Below, in pieces: positions 1-12,200 of a stretch of DNA of 64,000 bases. This DNA is from Stichopus chloronotus (taxonomy: Eukaryota; Echinodermata; Holothuroidea; Aspidochirotida; Stichopodidae): assembly GCA_021234535.1 (NCBI GenBank), contig CM037839.1, positions 25,407,196 through 25,471,195 on the forward strand, read 5' to 3'. A model generated the notes under the pieces. It saw nothing but the letters and a program-made list of their open reading frames with translations, searched no databases and was not told the origin of the DNA. The translations under genes were made by a program, and so were the position numbers. Position 1 is the first letter of the stretch, and each line of letters begins with the position of its first letter.

Positions 1-363
1 GTTGAAGCGCATTTCCAAATAGTCGTAAACATTTGTCAACTTCAGACAGTGGAAGATCGGTACGAAAACTATCGATAAGAAAAAACTTTCGAACACGTTT
101 GCCAAAATGGCCCCAAACCAAGACCCTGGTCCTCGAAAGTAAGAGTCGTTTGGTAAAGCAATGACGTGAGATCCGGCGAACGCACTAGCGGCGGCAGAAC
201 ACGACGCCGCCACGAGGGGAATTTTTCTCTCGCCGAGAAAGTACTCGTCTTCGGAAGGATTGTTACGGCTTTTAAAGGCGTAAAAGACACCGATCGCGAA
301 GGATATGAAGATAAATAATATAAGTATAAGAAAGTCGATAGTACCAGTTGTGAACACATCCAT
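1..363 (-). CDS. SLC5 (SMCT-like) transporter, first exon, partial at window edge
   Basis: Open frame of 121 codons starting at ATG 363-361 and running off the left edge without a stop. It begins MDVFTTGTIDF, followed by a hydrophobic helix (residues 9-29) and the EDEYFLGERK segment typical of the SLC5 sodium:solute symporter N terminus; then AASAFAGSHVIALPND and the loop KLTNVYDYLEMRFN. It is nearly the same as exon 1 of the intact gene at 38589-39155, with scattered substitutions and no stop or frameshift, so it is probably a third tandem copy of the same transporter. Family knowledge: plasma-membrane Na+-coupled uptake of monocarboxylates or related solutes. The rest of exon 1 and exon 2 lie outside the window, so whether the copy is functional cannot be judged. 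The overlapping minus-strand ORF 69-494 is a shadow in another frame. Confidence 0.8.
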   Translation of the reverse strand, partial: MDVFTTGTIDFLILILFIFISFAIGVFYAFKSRNNPSEDEYFLGERKIPLVAASCSAAASAFAGSHVIALPNDSYFRGPGSWFGAILANVFESFFLSIVFVPIFHCLKLTNVYDYLEMRFN

Positions 364-1379
364 CTTTTTTCTCTCCTTGTAGTCCTCGGGGTGACGAGTC
401 TGGTGCTATTGGTGTTGTCCTCTATTTTAGCAGTAAACACGAACAACTCAGTATATGTCACTACCATCAAATGTTTCATAAAATCAGTAACCAAAAGTCA
501 CCCTTCTCATTTTTGTTGTGCTTTTTTATTTTTGTATATCGTAAGCTACAGAGGTAGAAATTTTTATATTTGCAACCTTAGTTTGTTGATTTGTTACCCC
601 ACAAATTATTTATTTTATATTTCTCTCTCACGTGGATGCATCATTCGCCTTTGTCTGCAAACGTATTCGTTAGCTGGTGGAGAATGCTACCCGCAGAAGG
701 TCCAGTGTGTGACATTTTCAATTGTCACCATTTCTTAAATCTAGATTTTTCAAAATGAAATTCCTTTCGCCGCTGACTAAAAGTTCTTATGAGAAAAATG
801 CAGGAAAAAATCTGGGAATTACACGTTTGGTATTATTTCTTACTTTGTCATCTGGTTTCTGTGAACTTTATTAGCTATAAGTCATCCTGCTGCAGCATTT
901 TCTTGCCCCTTGGGTGGCCTTGTGAAAAGATGGTAACGTACATACACCAGGTTGATAACAAGTACTTAGTTGTCGCTAAGATCAATTCAGTTTAAAACTG
1001 TTGTTGATTGGTCAATACAGTTTAATACCTTGTACTGATTGGTCCATATTAGGGAAGCAGTTCAGAGAGTCAACGTTGAAAGGTTTTTTGCTTAGCTGTT
1101 CAGCATGTTAATAAAGATGACCCACAACCATACACACTGGCAATATCTTGAGTAGAAATTACTTTGACGGCCAAAATTGTGAATATTTACAAACAAGAAA
1201 CAAAAGACAATTCTCAAATTTTTTCCAAATGCTGTTAACACACTTCTCTTAATCTAATTAACTGAGGGAACACAGTGCTGAATCGTTTGATTCTTTTAGC
1301 CTGTTTTTGGTCATAGATATAGTCAGGATGCAAAGTTATGACCCCATGATTTGAGACACTTGAGTTTGAATTTTCTCTA
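364..1379. other. Intergenic, nothing recognised
   Basis: AT-rich sequence upstream of the SLC5 exon. Short ORFs have no recognisable motif. No promoter element could be assigned with confidence. Confidence 0.5.
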
Positions 1380-3240
1380 CTTTATCTACTATATATGAAA
1401 AAGGGACGTTTAATTCAGCCAATAACTTTACACCGATCTCTGTTCTGCAATGTTTTTTTGAAAATCAAGTTAATGTTTGTTCGCTTACATAACTTCCTAG
1501 CTAAGTATGAAATTTTATATGATCATCGAATGGGCTTCTTGAATGGGTGCTCTCTACCGTTCACGCTCTATTACACCTGTCTGATCTATTGACTGATGCA
1601 TTTGAAAAGAAACGTTACGTTTCGAGAATCTTTCTTGACCTCTCAAAAACATTTGTCTGCCTCCATCTGTTAAATAAACATGATTACTATGGTGTACACG
1701 GTGGTTTAATAAACTAGTTTATGACTTACTTCAATGTGAGAAGGAAGTGCATGGTTAATGTCAATTCTGTGATTTCTTATCCATCGATTATGACGTTCCA
1801 CAGGGCTCCATTCTCGGACCACTGATAGTTACTTTTCATTATCCATGTAAGTGATCTTTCTTAGGCCAGTGATAAGCCTCATTTCACTGTACATGCAATG
1901 ATTACCAATATTTTCTGTTATTTCTGCTCTCATTGTAATCCCCTTGCTCCTATGTAAATTGTACGTAATGAATTATATAAGGTTAGAAAATGATTTTGTG
2001 CCAATAAGTTTCAACAAAACGGCGTCTATCCTCTTCTGCACCCCTAATAGGTACCCCCCCCCCATCCTCCCTATTTGTAGTGTTGATTTTTGTGGAACTG
2101 ACGTGCAACTCTGTAGTTATGTCAAGTTCCTCAGTGTTGTTATTGACAGGAAAGATCATATTCAGTCTATTGGTAATACCATCTTTAAGAACATTGGTAT
2201 CATCACCCGTCTTCGTTACTATCTTCCTCGTAAGATCCTGGTCACTTTGTATATGTAACACTCTTATAAATCAGTATTTATCGCATTGTGTGCTACGTCT
2301 TATTGTTCCTATTGCTCCAATATTTACCCATTTTTAATACTCCAGAAGGGAGCTATTATATATATAGCTATTATATATATATATATATATATATTAACCT
2401 ACCATATTATTCTTTAAATGGGTCATTCGCCAAGATTTACATTTCCCTCTTTTTTTCGATATTTATCTTTATCAAATTGGTATCTTCATGTACTCGGCGT
2501 TGTTATTGACAGCCCTCTTACCTAGAAAGATCATATTCAGTCTATTGGTAATACCATCTCTAGAACATTGGTGTTATCGCTCGTCTGCGTCACTATCTTC
2601 CTCGTAAGACCCATGCTGGTCTTTCTGAACAATACGGTACTCTTGTCAATCCGTATTTATCTTATTGTGTGCTACTCTGGGACGGTTCCTATTGCTCCAA
2701 TATATACCCACTTTCAACACTCCAGAAGAGAGCTGTTAGTTTTATATTTAACTACCATTCATCTCATCTTTTAAATGACTCATTCTCCAAGCTTAACATA
2801 CTCCCTATTTTCATCATTCATCGCTATCATGTTGGTATTTTCATGTACTCTTGGATTCGGTATATCCTTCCGAATACGTTAGACATATTTTTCAATTCCG
2901 TCATGAAACTCACACTGACCTTACTCGTGGTTGAAATTCCTTTTCTACTTTTGTTTTTAAACTCTTCTGGATCTTTCCAACATGCAATCCGCTTGGCCGG
3001 TCCTGACTCACTGAACTCGATTCCCTTCCTCCACTAATTCAATGTTCTGACTCAAAGTACACTTTTAAGAAATCTCTAAAATTTTATTTAACGAACAAAC
3101 GTAGGTGTCTTTTTTTGTTTCTTTTCCTTCCCTTGTCTTTAAAGCTATTGTATTCCTTTTTCTGTGTATTTTGTGCTTGTATTTTATTTAAGGAGAACTC
3201 ATACCTCAAGCTCCATGGAGCTTCGTCTGAATTCTTTCCG
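1380..3240 (+). mobile_element. Jockey/CR1-type LINE fossil (reverse transcriptase 3' half)
   Basis: A decayed non-LTR retrotransposon in several frames. In order: NFLAKYEILYDHRMGF (about 1496-1536), a pre-palm motif usually written NILYDHQFGF; FLDLSKTF (about 1633), the first RT aspartate motif with the D lost; a GVPQGSILGPL-like region around 1795-1825; then VKFLSVVIDRKDHIQ...NIGIITRLRYYLP (about 2129-2230) and the terminal LQKRAVSFIFNY...SKLNILPIF...VGIFMYSW (2700-2860). The 3' tail around 3190-3235 contains a CTCCATGGAG palindrome typical of such UTRs. Frameshifts and stops show it is dead. A segment encoding the VIDRKDHIQ...LP stretch is present twice (2129-2290 and 2500-2690), a later internal duplication, with a (TA)n tract at about 2353-2395 between them. 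Confidence 0.75.
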
Positions 3241-3249
3241 AAACATCTG

Positions 3250-3880
3250 TTATTAATATCTTATTTATGTACATACTCTTGAAATGTGACTCATACAAAT
3301 GATCACGAAACCAAGTTGTCAAGGTCATAATCTAGGATTTCTTGTTAAAACTTTATCTTTCACGAAATCAGAGTCACATTTGACTCGTATTGCTGTATTA
3401 CGGATGCACTTCAGCTTTGCAGCTATATTCTTTGCACCATTCTTTTAAGATGTAAAAGAAGTGGAATAGCTTGATGATTGCGAAAAAATAAGGACAGTTT
3501 CAAAGATTATGTATACAAGTATAATAATTCCTTTTGGCATTTCATTTGAATATAAGCCTTCACAATAACGGAAATTTATTCCTTTAGAAATAGATGCACA
3601 AGTTATCCAACATTTCCTATAGGAACACGCAGAACGGCCATCATTGGTATATGATTTATTGAACATTTTCCATTCTGAAAATGGACCGTTTTATGGCCTC
3701 TAGGGACCACGCGGCAAGTCCTTGCCACATACAATAACCTTTAAGGACAAAGCCGAGTAAAAGGAACAGTGCAATGGACAGTTGCGAAGGACTGACGACA
3801 GGGGGAGTGGTGGGCCCCTGGAAAAGCTTGTCCTTCCGTTTACCCTTCTCCTTAGTCAGAGAATTCAGGAGGTTTTCAAC
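3250..3880. other. Intergenic, nothing recognised
   Basis: No coding signature or clear repeat seen on either strand. Confidence 0.4.
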
Positions 3881-3892
3881 TTACAGTTTAAT

Positions 3893-4400
3893 TTTAGACC
3901 TGCATTTGATAAATAGAAATGAACTTTAAATGATAACTTTGATTCATCACAAATTCAATAAAACCTTGGAACTTGCGGGGGCTTTGCCACCTTGGACGTC
4001 GAGGGGGACGTTTCCCCTGGACTTCAAGTTGTCGAGCTTTGATCTTAAACTGTGTTTAGCTATACTTGGAGTTATCCAAATTTGATTTTAGACCTGTGTT
4101 TAGACTATTGAATTAGCATTCAAATGATGACTTTAATATATCACAAATATCGTCACATTCAGGAGCCTCAAGTGGCCACGTCCCCTTGACCCCACATTGA
4201 CCTTCCTCATGGACTTGAAATTATCCAGCCTTGGTTTTAAATGTGTGTTTAGTCAAAGTTATCCAGCTTTGGTTTTATACCTGTGTTTCTAGACAATCGA
4301 GTTACCTTTAAAATGATAAGTTTAATACATTACAAATGCGACAAAAGCTACTGCTTTGGGAGTTTGCCCTCGTGGTACCAAGAGGGATTTTCTTGGAGTC
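3893..4400. repeat. Degenerate tandem repeat, about 190-bp period
   Basis: The phrase TTTTAGACCTGTGTTTAGA with a downstream AAATGATAACTTT recurs at about 3893, 4086 and 4271. The units also share GGAACTTGCGGGGGCTTTGCC-like text. A related, more decayed piece (AAACCTGGAACTTCCGGGACTTTG) lies near 5502-5525. No coding potential. Confidence 0.55.
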
Positions 4401-7400
4401 CCTCAAGGGATTCCCCCCACCTTTTCCCATAAAAAGATTCCTCCTGCAATTTCCAGTCATCTAAGGGGTATTTTTATCCAGGTATTCTGAGACGCTCTGT
4501 GTCAACCTATAGCGCTGTTTTGCTGAAAGATCTGAGTTCCCACGTCCCTCCCCGAAGGATGCACCCACTCAGCCACTCGTCCTGTGTATTGCTTGTTATG
4601 ACTCCCAGGCACCTCTGGTCTTTCATAGGCTTAGAGAAAAATCCTGTCATTTAAAAAGTCATGTAGGAAGTAACAGTATAGTCAGGAGACCTAGCGCAGT
4701 TGACAGTGTCCGAAATCGTTTAATCGTTTTATTACACTGTATAATTAATCTGTCAGTTGTCACCTCTGGTATAGTATTTATTTCTTGTCAGTATTTCCAA
4801 TTATCAAACGTGGACTGCAATGCTGTCAGTAGCCCTATTAGGTACTATGTAGCCTCGGAACAGATAGAGGATTCAACACTCGAAACAGTATAGCAGATTC
4901 ACATTGGCACGATAATTTACACATCAGAGCATGTCATGTCATTACCAGCAGGTCTCATCCAAATCGCAAGGCACTCTTCATGTAACTTTTATTCAGATTG
5001 TAAATTATGTGTGTGGAAGGGTTTATTCGCAGTTTAGTTTAGGCCCTGGATTTGTTATCTCTGGCTTTCTTATATACGTAAAAAGACGTACATATAGTAT
5101 ACACCTGTGGTGTTGACATTCTCTAATCAATGGGTCATAGTGGCGACACCGGGAGGGGGATAGAGAGCATACCCCCATTCTTAACTTTCGCTCCCAGTTG
5201 TTCCCCCTCCACCCACTCAGCTGAAGTGACATGACAAATACGTACATGTTTATGTACGTGCTTTTACTAGTCCTGTGTTTTAGGAAGTCAACAAGACTTA
5301 ATTTTTCACCACGAGATATGCAAAATCCTCAGATCTTGCCCCATTTATCCCCTACAGGCTACCAGGGGTCGTAAGTTTTTATGTGGTCAACTAAGAAATA
5401 ATCAAATTTGTTAAAATCACTTGGAATTTTTCACTGGATGATGCACTTTAACTAGCGTATACCAATCCTGAGACTTAATTTTTCTTCCACAGATACACTA
5501 AAACCTGGAACTTCCGGGACTTTGTTCCCTGGACCTTCACCGGGGTTTTGTTTCTGGACCTAGTTTTCATCTTGTCAACTTAAGAGGAAAAGCAAAATTG
5601 AATTTATTACAAACGTTTGGAATCTTTGCGATTAATGGATGCAGTGTGGATCAAAATATACCTATCCTGAGATTTCAATTTAACTCAGAGATACGCTAGA
5701 ACCTCAGAGTCCCCGGACCCCACTCACCAAGCCCGCGCTCAGAGCTCTATTCCGCTCTACGCTCGAAAATTTTTCCAACAGCAGTTTTTCCTCTCCATTC
5801 TCTCTCCCCCACCCCCGGACCTTTTACAATCCTGGTGCCGTCAATGATAGGCCACATTGTCAACTTTAGAACTTCGTGACGGATAGCGCAGGTTGCAAAC
5901 CCTTATCTTTGTCCTCCCCTTAATATTATAGTTGTATGCTGGCTGGTAACTCTCCTACAAAAATAGAATGTGTATGGAGGTGGGTAGGAAAGTGGGTGGG
6001 TTACAAACTACTGGAGGACTGGACACTCGAGCAACACAGGGTAACCTGAGGCCGCCTTAAATTTACTAAGCAAAAAATGTTATATTTATAACATTGAAGA
6101 GACACAGATGTGAAAGAGGTTTTATCTTGTTTAATTTGATGAATACATACTTTTCTGAATAAATAAAATTCTGTATCATTCAATATTAATGAAGTTGTTT
6201 TTGTTTTTATGTAATTCAACTAATATCGAACTCAAGCAGATAAATTTGAAGCAAAGGAAGTCCATTCACAAGCTGGATTTTGGAAACCTAACAAAAGCTG
6301 TCTACCATTCAATCATAAGGCAAAAACGTGCAACGGACGACTTGATTTGTTTGGTTTGCTCTGAGACAGAAAAGTGAGGCCACTTCGGCTTTTAACAATG
6401 ACAAACATTTTAAACGGAATGCCGTAGCAGTCATTACTGGAAAGGAGAAAATATAAACACTTATTGAAGTTCCTTGCCCATGTGAATGATAACAGTTGGC
6501 AAACAAAATGTCCAGCATACTGCATTGGGGACATAATGCACTGCTGACAGCCTTGCAAGGATCTGAACCAACTTTTCACAATAATGTTACACACTTGGAC
6601 TGCAACCTGGAGTTAATTGACCTCAATGAAACGGTTAGGGATATTTTACTTAACGACGGCTAACACCATACTAAAGTTCAAGCGAGTTTGAACTTTACTC
6701 TGTAACCTCTGTTTTGAAACCTTTCACACTTATATCTCTGGTGATCCCAAACAACCTTGATCTTCGCAAAACAGTAAGGGTCATCTACTTACAGTGGACA
6801 GTCTTTACACCAAGTCTGAACTGAGTTCCGGTAACCTATCCTTCTTGAGATAACATATGTTTGCAAGTCTTTCAAACCATGACTTCAACTGACCTTACGT
6901 GACCTTTGACTTAAATGAAAACTGAGACTATCCATTCATCAAGAACTATCACAGTTTTCAATTAAGTGCCAGCAACAATCACTCCACGAGGTATCTTGCT
7001 ACCTAAGAGTTCCATACTTTAATCTCATTTGAGCTTAACCTTTAATTTTGGTAACCTCAACTGACCTTTGACTTTTTCCCAAATCAATAGGAATCATCTA
7101 CCCAATAAGACAAATTTACATGTCATGCTCTTAAACGGTAATTGAAAGTCTTTCGTACAGAGTCTACGTGTATCTAGACATGGACACATTGGGCATAAGC
7201 ATTTCTCGTGTTGACTATTGCCTCGGACGGTTCTATGCTTCAGTACTCCATGGCTGTCGATTGTAAATGAAAGCAGCTTTAACAATGGTTTCAGTTGTAA
7301 TATCAAGACAGATACAATGTACCCACTATGTTTAAGTGTCCATAGGTAAATCAAGAGTCAGGGGAGCAAATTTACTAAACGTCTTGCGTTTAGCCTACAA
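4401..7400. other. Intergenic, degenerate repeat text only
   Basis: No recognisable gene. From about 6600 to 7090 the sequence contains TGACCTTTGACTT, GGTCATCTACTT and AGTCTTTACACCAAG phrases. These look like a very old minus-orientation copy of the 145-bp repeat family seen at 44.4, 47.9 and 54.9 kb. Confidence 0.4.
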
Positions 7401-7410
7401 CACATTAGCA

Positions 7411-8567
7411 GACCCGTAGCCAGGGGTTCGGGGTGTCGGGGTGTTCGTACAAACCCCCCCTGCCCAGACCATTTTTTTAATGGAACGTTGGGCACAAAAC
7501 GCACGAAAATGCATATGTGAATCACTTTACAACGACAGTGGGTACCACCAGGACCATGGAGTACAATATTGACATATATACATACGCTCTGAGGCACTAT
7601 GAGGCACTGCGAAGTGATCTAGAAACAGAGTTCCACCTCATGTATAGACATTCTATGAAGATGGCTTCTAAAGTAGACATGGATCCGAGTATGCCGCCCA
7701 GATTAGGTGGAATATCGCGATGTCGTAACACTACCCCTGCTCCAGACCCAGAGACTTACTACCGTCAGAATGTAGCCATCCCGTTTTGGACCACATCCAA
7801 TCTGACCCGGAGCAACAGTTCAGTGGTAAGTGCTAGTTGAATTGTGTGCATATGTTGGAAATTTACCGGACAATTGAATCACTGTATAGGCGTTATCTGA
7901 GAGTTTTCTGACTAACAAAATCCTTTTGAAGATGATGCGCGGCTGGATAATCATTATCCTGAAAATGACACCAGTGTGTTTTGTAAAACGGTTTTCAGTA
8001 ACTCCATCAGTATGGACATTTGTTCTGCTATGTGAGTCATTTCTTTTTGTTATTTCTCTAATCCACTAATCAATTCTGTTGTTTTCGCCTCTCTTTTGGG
8101 CCTCTCCAGTGTTGTAGAGAAAATCCAGTTTCTTGTTCCATCAGTTCTGTGCATTTTGAGTTACACCAGATGTGTCAGAGCTGGCTCAGTTCTATAACCA
8201 AGATGTGCCCAATTCCGAATTACTTCAAAGGATGGGCATCGACCATGTCGACCGCGCGAAGACATTAATCAGAAGCTTGAAACTCTGTGATAGACAGATG
8301 TATCCAAATGTACATGAACTGATGAGCATCGGAGCAAACATGCCAGTAACAACCTCAGAGTGTGAACGCAGTTTCAGCGTGAGGCGAAGATTATGTACCT
8401 ACCTGAGGGCTTCCATGACAGAGCCTCGTCTCTCTGCTCTTGCTATAATGCACATACATTATGATATGAACATTGACCTGAACGTGGTGGTAAAACTGTT
8501 TGCAAGATATCACCCTGAGAAGCTAAGAAAAGTACATCTAATATTTAGTAACTGCACCAGGACATGA
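7411..8567 (+). pseudogene. hAT transposase remnant (C-terminal dimerisation region)
   Basis: Two coding blocks of a hAT-superfamily transposase. Block 1 (about 7535-7826) has ETEFHLMYRHSMKMASKVDMDPSMPPR and PETYYRQNVAIPF, and ends at a donor-like GTAAGT. Block 2 (8172-8567) has ELLQRMG..., then the hallmark C-terminal dimerisation motif MPVTTSECERSFSVRRRLCTYLR followed by RLSALAIMHIHYD. The intervening 7830-8170 contains an acceptor-like CCTCTCCAG (8101-8109) but no clear open frame. The catalytic N-terminal half is not visible, so the element is truncated. CAGACCCGTAGCCAGGGG at 7411 resembles a hAT terminal inverted repeat and may be its left end; no matching right end was found. Probably inactive. 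Confidence 0.7.
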
Positions 8568-8569
8568 AA

Positions 8570-9100
8570 TCTTGAAGGGGGGGGGGGGGTTGTTGGAGGG
8601 CAAATCCAATTTCTAGATGGGAGGGAGGCAACTCCAAGTGCCTCATTTTGAGGGTAAAATGGCAAATTCGCAAAAATTTCCAAGAAATCTGGAAAGCTAC
8701 TGTGGGGGGTGGGGCTGGGCAACACTCCCAAGGCAATTGAAGTTTGCCATGGTATGTGCCTCTGTGAAATGAATCACCTATATCATCACTGTATCAACTT
8801 CAGTTTTTATGCGAATGGATCACAATATTATTGTTGATGATGTGTTTTTACTCCATTCGCAGTCGGTTGGAAGGAAAGATAGGTGTTCATGATGAACACC
8901 TATCTAGTAGCGGCAATGAAATTTGAAAAGTGGGGGGGGGGGGGGATTGGACTGAAGGTGTGTTTAGCCCCCAATATTTTTCCAAGTGTTCCAAGAAGCA
9001 AGGAGAATTTCGAAATAAGGGCTTTTTCTTGCTTAAGGACTTCTTCTTGCTTAAGGACTTCTTCTTGCTTAAAACACTGGGGGGGGGGGGGGGGGTGAAA
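8570..9100. repeat. Low-complexity stretch: poly-G tracts and an 18-bp tandem repeat
   Basis: Poly-G runs at about 8577-8590, 8932-8945 and 9079-9096. CTTGCTTAAGGACTTCTT repeats about three times at 9023-9071. Stretches of overlapping gapless ORFs here are composition artefacts. Confidence 0.7.
8877..8905. repeat. Perfect 14-bp-arm palindrome
   Basis: AGATAGGTGTTCAT, one G, then its exact reverse complement. It sits between two poly-G tracts, next to degenerate low-complexity repeats. Confidence 0.8.
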
Positions 9101-9457
9101 AGCCGAAAATTATGACTCCCAACACGCCAACCTTTAATTCCTTTTTCTAAATTTCATTTGTCGTAGGAAATACACTGTCCAGACAAACTTGTAATGAAAT
9201 CATCAGTCGAAAACAATCTGAAAGTTAAAATCCATCGTAGTTCCTAGCGCTTTCATTCGTAGTGCAGTAACTTCAACATTTCTTACTAAAGATTTAATTT
9301 TTAGATAAGTTTTTCTTCAATAGATATAAAAAATGAGGTATACATTATTCAGTTATTTCTGTGATTAGTATAAATATTCCAAGAATCTTCAGACTGTGAT
9401 AGCTAACGCAACGTTAATCCGAAATTACGACCTCTGTTTAGCTCGAAGCATATCCAA

Positions 9458-9626
9458 CTAAACACGGTCTCTGCGTTTTGTTTTCTTGGTTTTGGCGTCC
9501 TTCCTCTTTACCTGCTGTTGCATTTTCTTCATTTCCTTTTCAAAAGCAGAGATTCCTGGATCGGAGAATTTGGAGAAACAAGTCTTTGTTAGCTTTTGTT
9601 TCTTCGTACATGGAGTTATCGGCCTT
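9458..9626 (-). CDS. Candidate terminal exon of unknown minus-strand gene
   Basis: A good acceptor (GGCTTTTCCCCAG) is followed by one base and 55 open codons to TAG at 9460-9458. The peptide contains SKFSDPGISAFEKEMKKMQ and then a strongly basic tail rich in K and R (VKRKDAKTKKTKRRDRV). The composition looks like a real coiled-coil/basic C terminus and not like random AT-rich DNA. No matching upstream exon was identified, and I do not recognise the family. A weak resemblance of the neighbouring frame to the SLC5 C terminus (DLFL) was considered and is less convincing. Confidence 0.3.
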
Positions 9627-9840
9627 CTGGGGAAAAGCCAGTGCGGTTATCAGAAAAGCCATCAGCCATGTACAAACCAAATGCCATCAATCAAATACAA
9701 GCATGGACGTCAATCCTGGGGGATGAGGGAACACGTTCCCCCCCCCCCCCACATAAGAGCATCCCTCTACGTGTTATTTGCACATTAGACTCCTATTTAC
9801 GTGTCCAAGACTTGGTTCTGCTAAAATTATTGTTCTCATA

Positions 9841-10460
9841 ATTGGCAGGGATGTTGAAAGACATTATCCACACGGGCCAGTTCTGATAAAAAATGTTTTG
9901 GCTAAAGTTAAAAAGATGGTGTCTATTGACCCAGATGCTGGCTCTAAGTTGTTTACCAAACAATCATACAATTTCACCAATTTACTATGAGAGTGATATA
10001 ACGTATGGTCATTATTGTGTTCATAGGAACGGTCTAGCAAAATTTTGCGTATAATGCTCAATTAGCTCTCAAGATATGGTGGAAATCCAAATTTTGGGGC
10101 AAAATTGGCTTTTTCCTTTAAAAGTCAGCAAATTTCACTGGATTTACCATTACGGTAATATTATTTCGAACAATGTGTTCTCAGGGAAGTCCTAACAAGA
10201 CAAAGTTAATTGGTCTCATAGTTTTCACGATAGGCTGGAAATACAAATTTTGGGGCAAAAGTGGCTTTTTTCCTTCAAAAAATCATCAAGTTTTACTCTC
10301 TTTAATGCAAAAGTGATATATCTTGAATATTACATTCTCCGATAAGTTCTTGCAAAATTTGGCATTAAATGCTCAAATACTTCTCAAGATACACTGGAAA
10401 TACCAAATTTGGGGCAAAATTTCCTTTTTTCCTAAAAATCAGCAACAACGATTTTTTTTT
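9841..10460 (+). repeat. Dispersed repeat copy 1 (GGGGCAAAATTGGCTTTTT family)
   Basis: Shares an approximately 600-bp stretch with 22365-22960. Both start GGGATGTTGAAA.ACATTATCCACA, encode a conserved-looking AKVKKxVSI..DAGSKxFT peptide, then run into two or three degenerate internal repeats of ATGCTGGAAATACAAATTT plus GGGGCAAAATTGGCTTTTT. The family is unidentified. The peptide may be a fossil coding end of a mobile element. Confidence 0.6.
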
Positions 10461-10469
10461 TATTCAAAG

Positions 10470-11330
10470 ACACTTGAAAATTGACTGATTAACAGTAATC
10501 ATGGATATAGTAATAGCATGGTGTAAAAAACAACTTTACAACAGATATATTCAGCACTCTGTTACGAAGTCCAGATATAAAAGTTGTGATAAAGAATGAA
10601 GTTTTAGTAAGGGACGTTTCGGAAAGCAGACTAATGGGGAGAAGAATGAGTATCCGAATTTCAAAGTAATATAATTCGTTTCTTGGCAAATTAAATCATT
10701 AAGAAAATAGCATTTTACAGTGAATAAAGTGTACCGGTACTTACAAAAGAATTAAATTAACTAGCGCGCGAGGGGGAGGTACCTCCGGAGGACCGATTCC
10801 GCTGGGCTCTCCCGTGGCAGTCTTTATGAGTTTGACGAAAGATGGTTAAGATGCATGAGGCTTCCTACACGTTAGGCCAGGGCGAGATAGTTAAGTGTAA
10901 CCAGGAAGGAGGTGATGACAATGCGGTTGTACATGGGGTGGAAAAGCTGATAGTCCGTGCTTGAAATCCAGACGAACCCGTACGGAGGAAACCAGTCAGG
11001 AGATCAGTACGTGTCCCGATATAGAGCGGTACTTGCACAGAATTAGGTCAAGTGAAAATGCAGTCAGCTTCGAGAAATGTTTACACCACCATCAGAGAGA
11101 GGAAAGAGATCGAGCCATACCTTGGACAAGCGTTTTTAGACCGTTCCAACATCACGCCGGATTCCAAACTATAGAACAATACTATAAAGGCTCGTGTGCA
11201 AGTTTTTCCAATACTTAAATTAGCATATCAACAACAGAGAGTGCGGCAGCTCAGGCTTCGATAACAACAAACATTCTTGTACGTAACACCCAGAGTGCGG
11301 CTGGTCAGGTATCCAACAACAAAAAACTTT
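10470..11330. other. Intergenic, no assignable gene
   Basis: A 39-codon ORF near 10840-10959 and an 85-codon ORF at 10961-11218 have balanced composition but no recognised motif or splice context. Confidence 0.35.
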
Positions 11331-11339
11331 ACACCATCG

Positions 11340-12200
11340 AATTTCTTATCGGTACGTTCAAGGTAATTCCCCTTGATCAACAAAACGCTGCCTCCATGAT
11401 TGCTGAGTTCCAGATATTCTTACCGGGACATGGCCTTGAACATCGCTTAAAAATCGATTTTGTTATCAACCAGAGCTCCACAATACTATTTTTAGACTTT
11501 GTGTGGATCACAAATTGTGATGTACTTTGTGTACATCAGTACATTCAGGAAGTCCTTAATAGATGTGCCAAGCGCATGTAGTGTAGTTTAGAAACAAATC
11601 CAGTTTTTAATTAACAAAGATTATAACTAATTTGAAAATGATTAAAATAGAAGATTCGATGAACTTTGACTTCTTGATTCGATTAACTTTGAGCTCCACA
11701 CAGCTGACACTATCAACGTTATAGGGCTTATTTAAATGACACGTAAGTTGCAGACATTCTTACCAGGACATGGTTCAGACTGAAATAAAAAAGGTATTTA
11801 CTTACCAAAAGACAGAACCTACTACAAAATCAAGATTACTTAAAAATCCAAGATATATGAGAAATCATGGATATAATACCAGATTTCCATTAAAAAAATC
11901 AACAACAAGAGTAGACATAGTAAGTAAGCACTGTCGATTTATTTTTAAAAGGGAGAATGCTGATTTGTTTATGGGTTCCAGATATATTTATCGGTACTTC
12001 TAAGATCATTCCCATTTATACACAAAACCGCGTTTCATTCGTGATTGCTAGGTTCCAGACATTCTTAACGGACCTCTCTTCTAACATCGTTTATAAGTCA
12101 ATTTGCTATCAACCATAGCTCCTCGATAATTTCATTTTAGCCTTTCTGTGCATTTCGCTAAAATCATAACGGAAAGCTCAACGAATAAAAATGGATAAAG
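11340..12200. repeat. Degenerate duplicated segment, about 650-bp spacing
   Basis: TTTATCGGTAC...CATTCCC...CAAAACGC....CATGATTGCTGAGTTCCAGA(C/T)ATTCTTA...ACATCG at 11345-11450 recurs in altered form at 11985-12095, with a third short trace near 11750-11775. Non-coding. Confidence 0.5.

Noticed and set aside
8510..9115. ORFs rich in G, P and repeated CLRTSS or FLLKD
   Set aside because: They arise from poly-G/poly-C tracts and the 18-bp tandem repeat.
9478..9726. SLC5 C-terminal exon fragment
   Set aside because: A stretch resembling the CTWSMAFL...DLFL region of the intact gene exists in one frame, but identity is weak and another frame gives a cleaner exon.
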